Source: Ursus arctos (taxonomy: Eukaryota; Chordata; Mammalia; Carnivora; Ursidae). From it: a stretch of 64,000 nt of DNA. Within the stretch, counting starts at the first letter, position 1. Each line of letters opens with the position of its first letter. The stretch spans positions 72,033,931-72,097,930 of the forward strand of contig NW_026622985.1 of assembly GCF_023065955.2 (NCBI RefSeq), in the 5' to 3' direction. Under the pieces are notes generated by a model. The model was not told where the DNA came from. It was given only the letters and a program-made list of their open reading frames with translations, and did not search any database. This document shows, in pieces, positions 21,791 to 32,922 of this stretch. A program made the translations under genes and the position numbers.

Positions 21791-22834
21791 GGTATTTGTT
21801 ATTTACTTTATGAAGTTGGAACCTAATTACCATTAGATTTAGCTGGATTGATGCATAATGAATTATTGGAAAATGAATTAAGGAAAATACCTTAGTTAAG
21901 CTTTAGTAATACTATTAGTATTTATTGAATTATGTTTTATATTTTATAGAGGTAAATTTACTTTTGTGACAGAATGAATGAGTTTTACCACACAGAAGTC
22001 CCCACAGACTGAAAATTTATAATCACTTTAAGCAGAACTAAAATGGAAGATCTAAAAATAGCTTTCATCTTTACTTTGAATTACAACATTATTACAGCAT
22101 TAATATTCAGTCACTATACTCTCTTTGGCCTCTTATTTGAAAAGAAAAAAAACCTTCAAAACTCAAAATGGCAATATTTTAAGCAATATTAAATGAAGAA
22201 TGGCTCTATGATGTAGAGGAAGTATTTTACCTTTTAATTAAGAACTAAACTTGATGTACAACTTAATCAAAATAAGTGACCCCCAAACCCTTTACATAAT
22301 ATTTTCTCTTGAATATAGGTTCTGAATACCTTTTTTGAAATGTGGACTATTTTTTTCTTTTCAAAATAACAAATGTGACATTGAATTTTTTCAAGATTTA
22401 TAGCACCTAGTATCTTTAGGAGTACACTTATAATTTAAATGGCCACCACAAGAAATGTGTTTTCAGAAGGATGGTTTAACTAATTGACAGGTAATTAATC
22501 TTGAAAAAGGAAACTAATTAAACAGTTTTTTGTGTCATAAATATGCTCCCATTGTTTTGAAGAGCAGCATGTTACTGCTACTTCTATAATTCATCACAAA
22601 ACAAGTCAGGAAAATTAAATTATTATGGTTAGTGTGGGGTAGTGCTGAAATACTTGCTACATAGAACATAAAAATTAAAGTGTTTTCATTATGCAGAACT
22701 TCAGACGTTTTGGAGAGAACAACACCATAGTGAGCAAAATAATTTAAAATCTCTTTGTGCCTCTGAACTTACACATTCAAACATTTGTGATATTATAAAT
22801 GTTTTAAAAATTGGTTGTTTTAAAAAATCTATAT
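21791..22834. other. No recognised feature
   Basis: About 1 kb of AT-rich unique-looking sequence. No coding or RNA signal, no simple repeat of note. Confidence 0.4.
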
Positions 22835-23027
22835 TGTAACAATGCAGTATATAATACAAAGAACATATAAAATATTTGTTAATTGACTTTCTGTTACTGG
22901 TAAGGCTTCTGGTCAACAGTAGGCTATTGGCAGTTACGTTTTCGGAGAGTCGAAATTTTATCTGAATTTTTGACTACATGGGCGTTTGGCTCCCCTAATC
23001 CTTGCATTGTTCAAGGGCTAACTGTAG
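22835..23027 (-). mobile_element. Tigger-type DNA transposon fragment (one terminus)
   Basis: AATGCAGTATATAATACAAAG, TAAGGCTTCTGGTCAACAG, TAGGCTATTGGCAGTTACG and GCATTGTTCAAGGGCTAACTG match the reverse complement of a Tigger2/MER28-like element. Its terminal inverted repeat reads CAGTTGACCCTTGAACAAC in intact copies. Only this end and about 190 bp remain. The subfamily name is from memory. DNA transposons of this group are long extinct in mammals. Confidence 0.65.
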
Positions 23028-23334
23028 TTATACTTTGAGTCACTTTGTGCTTTGGGCAACAAAACCTCAAAACAACATTTAATTTTGAAGACCTTCTGAA
23101 TTTGAGGGTTACCAATAGTATCTGTATATTTAGAGAGTTTTAATTTTATTCCTTTCAACTGTATTTGAAGATAAGAAATAATGATGTTAAAGGGAAGTGA
23201 TCTTTGGAGACTTACTTTAATAATCAGTTATAAAAAAAATCCATAACAAGCATTCCAAATGTAAATTGCTATTTCCATAGTATTTAAGGGTGAAATACAA
23301 GTAGTTTATATTCTGAAATAATTTACATGGCAGT

Positions 23335-23530
23335 TTATACTTTTCATAGCTTTACATATAATTATAGCTTAAAGAAAGTTTGTTGTTCTATCCACGTTGC
23401 CTCATGTTATCCTTATTAGGTAGGCTTTTTTTCTTTTTTAAAATTTTCATTGTATAAGGAAGGAAACCCTTTGTGAAGTGGTAAAATATTTCACCAAAAT
23501 TCACATACGACAGAATATTGAAACTGGGTG
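23335..23530 (-). repeat. MIR SINE relic, antisense
   Basis: TTTTCATAGCTTTACATATAAT, CTCATGTTATCCTTATTAGGTAG, TCATTGTATAAGGAAGGAAACC and a decayed 'cacaaag tggtaaaatatttcacc' block follow the order of a reverse-complemented MIR (acattatctcatttaatcctcac ... gaggaaactgagg). High divergence. Confidence 0.55.
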
Positions 23531-23539
23531 TATCTAGTT

Positions 23540-23700
23540 TAGTACTTTGCTATAGAAACTGTGGTCCATACACTAGAATCTTTGGCATCGTTTTGTTGGA
23601 AATGCAAGGCCATACTTGAGATCTATCGATACATAATTTGCATTTTAACAAGATGTCCATGTAATTCTTTTGCATATTAAAGTTTGAGAAGTACTGATTA
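23540..23700 (-). mobile_element. MER5-type DNA transposon relic
   Basis: GCTATAGAAACTGTGGTCCATACAC at the left, GTTGGAAATGCAAGGCC, TTTGCATTTTAACAAGATGTCC and TTAAAGTTTGAGAAGTACTG at the right reproduce the reverse complement of MER5A (hAT-Charlie MITE). About 160 bp, nearly full length, high divergence. The two ends are near-inverted repeats, as expected. Confidence 0.72.
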
Positions 23701-23749
23701 AATATCTTGTCACATTTGTTTTAATATGTAGATTTTATTATTATTCAGT

Positions 23750-24620
23750 TATGGTGAGGCCAACAGATCATGAGACCATTGCCTTTTGAAAAGATTGTTT
23801 GTTGCTCATAGAGGAGGGGACATACCTGCCATATAGAAGATCATGCAGGGAAGCACCAAGGTTAGTCAGAAGGCACAGGGAATGAGGGGAAAATGTGGGC
23901 AAGAACCCTTATTGTGGTTTCCTTGGGAAAAGCAAGGAGAGGCAGGATAAGCAGGGTTAGGATTGGCTAATTTAAGTAATGTCAGTGGGCCTCCAGTATA
24001 GAGGCTGTCTCTAGTTGTCTGGTACCTGGCCCTGGGGAGAATAGAGCAGAATAGTGGTTTAGAGTATAAGAACCCTATGAAGGAGTTGTGGGTATGAGCT
24101 CAGAATTGGTTATTTTGCATGTAAAAGCCATGTTCCAAGGCAAGTCTTTTACTATTTCTAGAACTTAATTTAGCTCTGGGAGGGACAATCTCTCTAGGGT
24201 CAGCAGGGCCCCAAGATATGAAAGCAATAGAAAAACAGAAAATAAAAAGGGTTGATTAATACATTATCACATAGAATAAGACCCTATCATAATGTCATAA
24301 GCAGAGTCCACAAAGCTTCATTATGAAACATACGGAGATACAGTTATTGAAAGGTTTATAAAAAGACTGAGTGAGCCTGTCCAGCTATCCCTTGGAATTT
24401 CCAAGGGTCTGTCTGGGCAGATTAAATCCACTCAGATTATAGCTACCACTGTGGACAAGAGTGGACATCCACTCTTGTTTATTTCTTTATGCATGGAAAC
24501 TATTCTAATTCCAGTGACTGCCAGCAACTTCCAGGGGCCCAGCTGCAATTCCAGCAATAACACCATGAACTGGCATTCATTTAATTGGCTCAATACTGGA
24601 ATTTGGGAATAGAAAATACT
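23750..24620. repeat. Unclassified, less AT-rich block, probable old repeat
   Basis: Contains CTTATTGTGGTTTCCTTGGG, GGTTAGGATTGGCTAATTTAAG, GCTGTCTCTAGTTGTCTGG, CCTGGGGAGAATAGAGCAGAA and TCTAGAACTTAATTTAGCTC. I have a general memory of this wording as a dispersed mammalian element, possibly LTR- or LINE-associated, but cannot name it. No retroviral protein motif was seen in any frame. Confidence 0.35.
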
Positions 24621-24814
24621 GAAGGCAGAGAACTTGCCCTCAACTACCTGCTTTCTCCTCTTCTTGCTTTAGGCTACCAGTCCTCACCAAAAGATTTTGA
24701 GGATGTGGGAGAAGAATAGAATGCAATTGCCAATCATGTTATATCAGAATTAATGAGGATGGGGGAAACTATAGAGTCACATGGCATCAGCTAAAGAAGA
24801 ATAGCAATGTTATC

Positions 24815-25000
24815 CGGTTTTTTGATCACCTGATATTATGCTAGGTACTACACTGATGTTAATGCATTTAGTCTTAACATACAATTATGAAAATTGAGGC
24901 TGGAAGAGAATTAGTAATTTGACCAAAATTATTACATGTTGAAGAGTGTGTTAAATATCATGTCCATCTGACTTAAAAACCCATGCTTTTCCTATAGGCA
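24815..25000 (-). repeat. MIR SINE relic, antisense
   Basis: CACCTGATATTATGCTAGGTAC, AATGCATTTAGTCTTAACATAC, TGAAAATTGAGGCTGGAAGAG, TTAGTAATTTGACCAAAATTA and CATCTGACTTAAAAACCCATGC give the whole MIR core reversed, from the 3' end to the head side. The order is complete; divergence is high. Confidence 0.78.
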
Positions 25001-25377
25001 CATCCTTAGGGTCACAGAATGGATGACAATGCTTTAACGGTATATAAGAACTTTTCTGTCCTTATTAAGGAAAGTGCTGATCTCTCTGTTCATGGATTCA
25101 TTATATTAGCATCAATAAGAGAGAGAATAATTTCCTGATTCCTCTGAAATGGCTAGGGTTTAACTTTTTTTAGGGCGGTTTACTTTTGTCATATTCAAAG
25201 CTAAATTATCAAATTTGGAATGTTTCCAGGACTGCCTTTGCTTTGCTCATCTAGGTTGATAAATCTAGGATATAATTTAGAAATAACCTTTAACTCAGGA
25301 CAGAAGGAATTTCTGTGGAGTTGTGTAAATATGGGAGAGAAGAGTTTATGTGTACTGGTAAAGTAGTACTTTAAATT

Positions 25378-25480
25378 TTTATCCTTTTATTGAGATATAA
25401 ATTACTATAATAGAATTAATTGTATATATATGATTTAATAATTTTGACAAATATAGACTGTCATGTATGTTTCTCATATA
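25378..25480 (-). mobile_element. Short L1M 3'UTR relic, antisense
   Basis: TTTTATTGAGATATAAATTAC and AATAATTTTGACAAATATAGAC match an old L1M 3'UTR segment (ttttattgagatataattcac ... attttgacaaatatata). Similar material is at 33935-34075. Too short for a subfamily. Confidence 0.5.
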
Positions 25481-25829
25481 TATATGTTTGCCAGGCATAT
25501 TGGCTTAAGCTAACATTTATATTCTACTATAAAATAGAATCATATTTTCTATGTAGGTAATATGTTAATCAAGATTTTTGTATTAAAACTGACACATTTC
25601 CTGTTCTAGCAATTTGTTACTCATAAACTTTTAGAACAACTCAGTACCATGCCAATTTAAATTTCTCATGAAAGGGTTATTTTTGTGGCAGATAAAATGC
25701 ATTATTATGGAAAAAAGGAGTAATAGATTGCAACCACATTATAATAAGTTTTCAAAACAGGATAAGATGTTATTAATGAAAAGTATGAATATCTTACTAA
25801 AACAACATTTAGATATAATGCATTAATGT

Positions 25830-25965
25830 AAATTGTTCTCAAATTTTAGCTTCCATCAGAATTACCTTAGAGGCTTATCAGATTGGTGGGTCCAATCCCT
25901 TAGTTTTTCATTCAGCAGTTTCCAGATGAGGTTGATATTGCTGGTCATGGGACCATACCTTGAAA
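25830..25965 (+). mobile_element. MER5A-type DNA transposon relic
   Basis: TTGTTCTCAAATTTTAGCTTCC, ATCAGAATTACCTTAGAGGC and GTTGATATTGCTGGTCATGGGACC retain the start, body and end of MER5A in sense orientation, with a middle part lost. A SINE inserted just downstream at 25989. Confidence 0.75.
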
Positions 25966-25981
25966 GCCAGTTCATTAGATA

Positions 25982-25988
<7 letters not shown>

Positions 25989-26021
<33 letters not shown>

Positions 26022-26186
26022 TATTTATTTATTTAAGAGAGAGAGAGAGAGCATGAGCCAGGAGAGGGGCAGAGAAGCAGACTCCCCACTGAGCAGGGAG
26101 CCCAATGTGGGACTCAATCCCAGGACTCTGGGATCATGACCTGAGCCGAAGGCAGATGCTTAATTGACTGAGCCACCTAGGTGACC
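25989..26186 (-). mobile_element. CAN-SINE, reverse orientation, perfect 13-bp TSD
   Basis: A long T run (about 25), TTTATTTATTTAAGAGAGAG, GCAGACTCCCCACTGAGCAGG, CAATGTGGGACTCAATCC and the head ACTGAGCCACCTAGGTGACC. TAGATATTTTTCT flanks it at 25976-25988 and 26187-26199. Of the type without CAGCCAGCGAG. Confidence 0.95.
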
Positions 26187-26511
26187 TAGATATTTTTCTA
26201 TTTGAGCTATTTAGCAATGTGTCAAAAATGCATTTCTGATGTCTATATAAAAAACTTTGTTAGTATGCTTTCTGTATTTAAAAAAACTGGAATAAGTAAT
26301 AAATTTTTTTGTTTAAAATAATGACAGAAAATAGGTGAACATGATTTTGTAAAAAAAAAAAAACCAAAACCCACAAAGCTTAAAATAGGTGAAAATAGTT
26401 TGTAAAGGAAAACAAACAAAAAACCCCACAAAGTTCCAAAACAATCTGTATAGTACTTCAGGATAATCATTCCATTAAAATAATTTCTCAATAAAAATGT
26501 TTTAGTTCCAT

Positions 26512-26709
26512 GGGGCTCCTGGGTGGTTCAGTTGGTTAAGTGTCTGCCTTCTGCTCAGGTGATGAACCCAGGACCCTGAATCAAGCCCTGCATTGCATTG
26601 CATTGGGCTCCCTGCTCAGCGGGGGAGCCTGCCTCTCCCTCTGCCACTTCCCTGCTTGTGCTCTGTCTCTCTCTGACAAATAAATAAATAGAATCTTTAA
26701 AAAAAAAAA
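26512..26709 (+). mobile_element. CAN-SINE, sense orientation
   Basis: The head GGGGCTCCTGGGTGGTTCAG, GGTTAAGTGTCTGCCTTCTG, the B-box region around ATCAAGCCCTG, GGGAGCCTGCCTCTCCCTCTG, then AAATAAATAAATAG and A11. Near-duplicate flanks TTTAGTTCCA (26501-26510) and TTTATTTCCA (26710-26719). A small (GCATT)n expansion sits at 26590-26607 in the middle of the element. Confidence 0.94.
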
Positions 26710-26719
26710 TTTATTTCCA

Positions 26720-27194
26720 GAAATGCAAGTAGTAACATCTAAAGACAATTCAGAATATTATTTGAGTATTCATTGTTTATATAACTCTTCAGAAGGAAAC
26801 TGTTCTCTTCCTTTAAGAAGTCCTAAGGATATATTTTATTTACTATGTTTCTGCTCTCTGTGTCTCAGAACATTCACATTTATACATATTAATTTTTTTC
26901 TGTCAGTTTTATGAAAAATATTACCTTGTATCTCATTATATAATTTTTTAACTTTAAGCTTTCTTTAGAAGATTATATACTAGATTAATTGGCATAGAAC
27001 CTCATGTCTTTCATTTTATTTCAAGTTTGCTTGAAATAGATGTCTCTAAATAGATAATTAAGAAGAAATTAATTTTCATTTTGGGGGTATTTTTCATAAC
27101 CAGAAATTAATAAAAGCTCGGGTCCAATTTTAATTACATGAAAATTATTTGGAATGAAATCTATAAAGTGATGCCAAAAGCATTGCTATAAAAG
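26720..27194. other. No recognised feature
   Basis: AT-rich, no repeat or gene recognised. The 63-codon ORF at 26723 has no known similarity. Confidence 0.4.
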
Positions 27195-27735
27195 AGTGAC
27201 TTTCTCATTTAAGAACCTGCTATTATCCTTCATTTCCTATGAGATCCAACTCTGCATTCCAGTCATACTAAACTCCTCTTCTCTGAAGCTATCCTACTGT
27301 ACTTTCCACTATTCAGCAACATTCTAGACATGATGGTTTATAAATTCAAATGAATCACCCTTTATCTCTGCAGAACTTGAAGTGTATCTCTGCTTTCCTC
27401 TCACATATCAAAGGTTTTCTTTTCCCCCTCTTCACTTAAAAGTAATTTATTGGTTACTGAAGGATTATTTTCAGTTCCAAATGCTCCAGGAAGCCTGCCT
27501 TTATAATTCCCAACAACATGTTTCTTATCTTGCTAACTTTTCATAGAGATTATTTTATTTAAAATGTATTTGGAATCTGGTTATATTGAGTATTATACGT
27601 CTTTTATTTGCTTTAAAAATCTTTATTACTACATATGCATACATATTGCCCTCAACAAGAGCTTTAATTTCTCAAAGTCAGGTATTATGTGATATGCAAT
27701 GTTTGTGTCTTCTGTAGTTCTTAGCAGTTGCCAAA
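27195..27735 (+). mobile_element. LINE-2 (L2) 3' half
   Basis: The L2 order is visible: GAGATCCAACTCTGCATTCC, the 'cagtcatactaaactcctcttc' stretch (cagccacactgaact), CAAATGCTCCAGGAAGCCTGCC, CATAGAGATTATTTTATTTA and AAGAGCTTTAATTTCTCAAAG (actgtgagctccttgagggc), closing with TTGTGTCTTCTGTAGTTCTTAGCA. Highly diverged and non-coding now. Confidence 0.7.
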
Positions 27736-29429
27736 GTTTGGAGTCATCTAAAAAACTCAAACTGATTTAGGAATTAGCCTGTTCATGTAAAATGACAGAT
27801 GAACTAGAATCTGGCTGAGAAAAAAATACAATTCTTTAAAATTAAAGTACTCCTTTGTGTATCGAAAGGAAATAAAAGAAAATAGACTTAATCAGTGATA
27901 TGAAACATGAGTGATAGGACAAAGAGGATTGAATCTTTGAAAGTCAGAGTTTTTAAACAGCTTGTAGAAGCTCCTTTGTCAGTTTCTAAAAGTAGGGGAT
28001 ATTTCACCTCCTGAAATTAATCCCATGTAGTTCTCTCTGAGGGGAGGAATATTTATTAGTGCTCTCTCAAGTTCTGTCTATTCCTACAGTTATATGCTTT
28101 AAACCAATTGCAGAATTGCTATTATCTTTGTAAAAAAAAATTGAAGGGAGCTGAATTCAAAATATTCAGGATAACTTTCTGTGTATTCAGTTTTATCTCT
28201 AAAATTACCATACAGTGTGTGTTTAGTATCAAGTGCATGATTTGCATAACACAAAGAAGGCTGGCAGCACAGCTTGTCAGTTACTGTGACATCAGTCTGC
28301 TTTTTATTCTATAATAATTAACTTAAAATTATTAATTAAAAAGTAATTATTGCTAGTGATAGATGAGTGTTTAATAATGAAGACTATTTTCTGTTTGGTT
28401 ACAACAAAGGGAACACAAGATTGGAATTATCTTGCAGAGTTTTCAGAGATTAATGACTTTACTTTTTGCCCTTGAAATTGTACAGTGCTTTCCCAGTTGA
28501 ATATTATGTCACATATTTGGTCAAAATTACTCAGCATTCTTTTCTGCAAAAATTGTTGATGCTGTATTTTGGGGGCAAGGAAAAATGACAGTAAATAAAT
28601 AAATACACACACAATATGATCCCATTCACATGAACACATTTGGGGGACTTGTTGCCAATTTATTATTTGTGGTTAATTGAACCTTATAACTGGTTATAAT
28701 GGCAAAAAATGCTGTTACTTAGTTTATAGTTAGGGACACATTTGTATGTCACACTGGTATTCTGTCCTGGGTGAAGTTTGGATGTTGTTTGGCATCATGT
28801 AGGTAGCATGATACACTGTATGAATTAGACAAAAAGTACTTTATACTTGCTTTCAGATCTGATAGCTCCTGCAGTGTTAACTGTTTGAAATCAAATTTAT
28901 TAGAGTTTTGCTAGTAAAAATCCATCTGCTTTCAATAATCTGAATACTTATAAACTATGCTTTAGGAGTTGGAATAAATATATATTGTTCATTTGACAGA
29001 TAAGACTGCTAATGGTAGGTGGCAAGGTACATGGGATAAAATCAGAAAGAAAGCATTGATCAGTACTTGATGGCAATGCCTAAAAGTAGCTGGAAAATTG
29101 AAGAGAAATTAAAGAAAAAACTTTGAGTTGCTGAGTATAGGGGTGGTATTGGAAGGTTGTGGTTGATATGCAGTTGTATGTAAGGAAAAGGGAGAGGTGA
29201 GACCATAAATCGTACTCTCCCCCACACTATTTTGGAGCCAAAATGTTCTACTGAATAGTTTATTCAGTTGAATGGTGAGGGAAAATAGTCTGGAGTTCCT
29301 GCCTAGTCTAGACCATTTTTTTCTGGGAAAATGCCCCATCCATAATGATTACTGAAGGGCCAGTCTGGCTTTATACCACATTACTTTTTTTTGGCCACAT
29401 GCAGTTGGATCAGTGTGGACACCTGAATC
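27736..29429. other. No recognised feature
   Basis: 1.7 kb of AT-rich unique-looking sequence. ORFs up to 76 codons with no known similarity. Nothing else identified. Confidence 0.4.
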
Positions 29430-29446
29430 AAGGTCAGTTCATTTTT

Positions 29447-29489
29447 TTCTTTCTTTCTTTCTTTTTTTTTTTTAAGACTTACTTATTTA
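29447..29489 (-). mobile_element. Outer CAN-SINE, left (tail) part of a split copy
   Basis: (TTTC)n/poly-T tail and TTTAAGACTTACTTATTTA, the 3' tail of a reverse-oriented SINE. Its remainder resumes at 29679 after a nested SINE. The outer target duplication reads AAGGTCAGTTCATTTTT at 29430-29446 and AAGGACAGTTCAGTTTT at 29859-29875. Confidence 0.88.
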
Positions 29490-29678
29490 TGGGTTGCCTG
29501 AGTGGCCCAGTCAGTTAAGCATCTGTCTTCAGCTCAGATCGTGATCTCAGGGTCCCGGGATTGAGCCCCGTGTCAGGCTCTCTGCTAAGTGGGAGCCTTG
29601 CTTCTGCCTGCCCCTCCTCCTGCTGCTTTACCTATTTGTGCGCTGCCCTCCAATCAAATAAATAAATATTTTTTTGAA
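29490..29678 (+). mobile_element. Nested CAN-SINE, sense orientation
   Basis: GGGTTGCCTGAGTGGCCCAG, AGTTAAGCATCTGTCTTCAG, the B-box GGGATTGAGCCCC, TTCTGCCTGCCCCTCC and AAATAAATAAATA. It interrupts the outer SINE. The host sequence AAGACTTACTTATTTA (29474-29489) is repeated after it as AAGACGTATTTATTT (29679-29693), proving insertion into an existing SINE tail. Confidence 0.92.
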
Positions 29679-29858
29679 AAGACGTATTTATTTGAGAGAG
29701 AGAGAGTGATTGGAGGGGCAGAAGGAGAGGACAGAGAATCCTCAAGCTGACTCCCTACTGGGCACAGAGCCTGCTAGGGGGGCTGGACCCAGGACCCTAG
29801 ATCATGACCTGAGCTGAAATCAAGAGCCCACCACTCAACTGAGCCTCCCAGGCACCTC
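29679..29858 (-). mobile_element. Outer CAN-SINE, right (body and head) part
   Basis: Resumes with AAGACGTATTTATTTGAGAGA, then AGGACAGAGAATCCTCAAGC, GGGCACAGAGCCTGC, CTAGATCATGACCTGAGC and the head GAGCCTCCCAGGCACC. Together with 29447-29489 it makes one full older SINE. Confidence 0.9.
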
Positions 29859-29875
29859 AAGGACAGTTCAGTTTT

Positions 29876-30587
29876 ATGCAGGTAAGCAGGAACAATCTGA
29901 TTCTATCTCAGAAAATTATATTAAGACACAGTGTAAGTGGGATCCCATGAATGGAACTTGAAATGAGGAAGGTATCAACCCACTTACCCATTCTGGATAT
30001 TGAAATTGCAGTTTTGAGAACCCAGATCTTCACTCTACACATAAAAAAAGCAATACTATTTCTATTTGATACACACAATATGAGCAACCATATGTCAGCT
30101 TGATATGAAAAGCAAAGTTTTCTGAGGAAAAATAACATTTCAATGCATTTTTTATATTTAGTTATATAAGTATGTATATATATGCATATATATGCCTATA
30201 GATATACATTTTTATAAACTTCTGTAAAATATTGATAGTAAATTCTGTTTTAAAAATCTTTAGATATATATTACTCAGATTATGTTGGGCTGATGTAACA
30301 AATTAAGCCTCAAATATCATCAAATCATCATATCAAATATGACTTTAATTCATTAAAAATTTTTCTTTTTCTCAAGAAAGTTTGATGCATTTTAGTGGGG
30401 AATTAGGTCCACAGTCCCTCACTGACCCTGCTGAAGTTCACTCTGGTGCCTCTTATCTGAACCATTTGAAACATCAATGCAGTAGGCGGGTCTTTCACTG
30501 GGTTGGCCTGGAAGAGATTCAGGACATTCATTGGTCAGAATTAGTTACATGGGCCCAACTAACTGTCAGATGCCTGAAAACCTGGAA
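29876..30587. other. No recognised gene; short AT microsatellite
   Basis: Unique-looking sequence. 30165-30207 is a degenerate (TATA/TGCATA)n low-complexity stretch. No exon or RNA signal seen. Confidence 0.4.
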
Positions 30588-30590
30588 GTT

Positions 30591-30626
<36 letters not shown>
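30588..30626 (+). repeat. (TTG)n trinucleotide microsatellite
   Basis: About 12-13 uninterrupted TTG units, ending two bases before the target duplication of the next SINE. Pure and long enough to be polymorphic. Confidence 0.95.
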
Positions 30627-30628
<2 letters not shown>

Positions 30629-30643
30629 AAGAAAGAACATGGA

Positions 30644-30842
30644 GGGGCGCCCGGGTGGCTAAATCAGGTAAGCATCTGCCATCGGCTCAGGTTATAATCC
30701 CGGGGTGCTGGGATTGAGCCCCACGTCAGGCTTCCTGCTCAGTGGGGAGTCTGCTTCTCCCTCTGTCCCTGCCCCTGCTTGTGTTCTCTCTATCTGTCTC
30801 TCTCAAATAAATACAATCTTTAAAAAAAAAAAAAGAAAAGTG
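30644..30842 (+). mobile_element. CAN-SINE, sense orientation, perfect 15-bp TSD
   Basis: Head GGGGCGCCCGGGTGGCTAAA, GTAAGCATCTGCCATCGGCTC, B-box GGGATTGAGCCCC, TCAGTGGGGAGTCTGCTTC, AAATAAATACAATC and a poly-A tail ending AAAAGTG. AAGAAAGAACATGGA flanks it exactly at 30629-30643 and 30843-30857. Confidence 0.96.
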
Positions 30843-30857
30843 AAGAAAGAACATGGA

Positions 30858-32910
30858 ATGTTTTCTGAGCTGTCTCACACTATATCCCAGCTCTGGCTTC
30901 TGTGGGGTTGGAAGTTTTTGTCCTAACAAGGGAGTTAAAATTTAAGCAAACAACTATGCAGAGGTTCCATGGGATGCTGCCAGGGCTCTTTGGAGTTCTT
31001 GAGTCTATAAAGACTTGCAGGTGAGAAGAGGGTCACAATACAGCAAAGGCAATTGACACTGGTTATTAAGAGAGGTGTGGCTCTTTTTACAAAATGGAGA
31101 TGATGGGTACATGTGAAACTTCAGTTATTTTGTAGGTACCTCCTGGTACTCCCTTGCCCCAGTGTAACTATGAAATGGGCACATGCAATGGCAACCTGAG
31201 AAGTTTACAATAATGAAACGTCCCTAGAGATGGAAGTTTTGTTTACCATCAGGTAAGCCACCAAGACCTATCCAGGTAATAGCTGAGGGGCAGAGGGGAA
31301 AAATTATTCTGACACTTGTTAAAATGGTGAGGAAGACTTTCTTCAAGTCTGTTGCAATAGGGGAGAGAGATTAACTGCAACTCCAAATATAGCAAAGACC
31401 CCTGGGGATTTATAGCCAAGGAAGAGAGTAAGGAAAGTCAATAGATAGAAAATTACTAACAGGAGATATTAAGAGTAGGAAGATTCTTGCTAAAGCAACA
31501 ACAGGGTTCTTGTTGAAAGCAAGTCAGGGACTTATACACCAAAGGTAACAGATGAGGAACTTGATCATATATCAAGGGTGATAGATAACAAGATGCCTTC
31601 ACAGAGTTCTTGGCTAAAGCTAGACTTGGCAAGGATGGAAACAGAAGCCCATGTTTGATGCTTAGTTAGGAAAAGTTTTCACAGCTTAACTAGGTCTGCT
31701 TGAGGAGAGTTTCAATGGATAGGGGAGCAGAGAGAGGACAAACATCAGTTGTAGTCCTGAAATACACTGTAGTGATAGGGGAGTTATAGTTAATCTCACT
31801 AATCTCCCTCTTCTGATATTCCTTTTAGGAAGCAAGGTTAACGAGATCATTCCCATAGATGTGTGAATAAACTGTGTAGTACCCTGGATGGGCTCTGGCA
31901 GTCAGGAAAATGTGCCCTTCAGATCTTTTAATACATGGAGTACAGATGTCTGATGACCTGAGCTGCTCTCCTCTAAAATCCTTCTCTGCATTTCTGCTTC
32001 TTTAATGTTTCCCATGGGCTGCTAAGAGTGAGTGACTGAGTGTAACAGGAAAACTAAGGCAGCCCTATTCCTGGGAGAGGCAGGAATGCTCCGATGGGCA
32101 ATTTTGGTTTGATAACTTCTGGTCAGTCTTGTCTGACTTTGTTAGACTGCAGTGTGATCTAAGATTCTTCCACCTAATCTTTCTCCTTTCCCTCTTCTTC
32201 ACAATAGTCAAAACTACATTGTGGTGTGATGTCCTTACAAACTTCTGATGGCTTCTGTCTCATTATTCTCCCAAGCATTTCCCCCTAACAAAATGCTTGT
32301 ATAATAGATCTCATCCTGGTATCATTAGAATGTGAAATAGAAACCAGTGAAATTGTAGGAGGCTGTTTTGTGACCTAATATCTTTCTCAAATTCTTTGAG
32401 TCCTTAGGATTTTCAAACTGATTTTTAGGCTAGTTCTTTTATTGTAAACCAGCAAAGGAGCCAATATGTTTGCAGACTTTCATGAAGCAAAATCAAGACA
32501 TCACTATGAGCAAACACTGGAGCACAGACAGAAAAAAAAGTTTCTGGAAACGATTCTGTATTTGCGCATGATAAAATTGATGCTTAAAGTTAGTTTTCTA
32601 TAAATTATCAAGTGGTAGGTGAGCCCAAATTGATACTTGGGTTGAACATGGCATATATTAAATATTATATCAAGTTATGTAGACACAGGTAAATACCAGT
32701 GTAAATAACTATATAATGTGTTCCCAGGAATTTGGATATTCCTGTGGATTCCAGAAGTAGACAAGGTAGTCTAAATAGTTGTAGGTAAGAAAGCAGGAGT
32801 GAAACTGGAGCTGAAGAAGCACTGAGAAGTTAAAACACACAAAATTAATAAGGGAGATTCTATCCTTTTTCCCTGCTGTGACCTATTTCAAATTATAACA
32901 TTTCTTTTTA
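30858..32910. other. Unrecognised 2-kb block, less AT-rich, possible decayed LTR element
   Basis: This is the longest unexplained stretch with raised G+C. It holds phrases such as GCAAAGACCCCTGGGGATTT, CACTAATCTCCCTCTTCTG, a GTGTGAATAAACTGTG polyadenylation-like site near 31865 and CTTCTGATGGCTTCTGTCTC. These have the style of an endogenous-retrovirus LTR and leader, but I find no matched pair of LTRs, no primer-binding site I can defend and no retroviral protein. Left unclassified. Confidence 0.3.
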
Positions 32911-32922
32911 TAACATTTATTT

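Noticed and set aside
29490..29560. tRNA-like head with B-box (and similar heads of other SINEs) as a true tRNA gene
   Set aside because: Each lies at the 5' end of a CAN-SINE with the usual body and tail; none can fold into a complete tRNA.
30858..32910. Complete endogenous retrovirus
   Set aside because: No paired LTRs, no primer-binding site and no gag, pol or env similarity in any frame.
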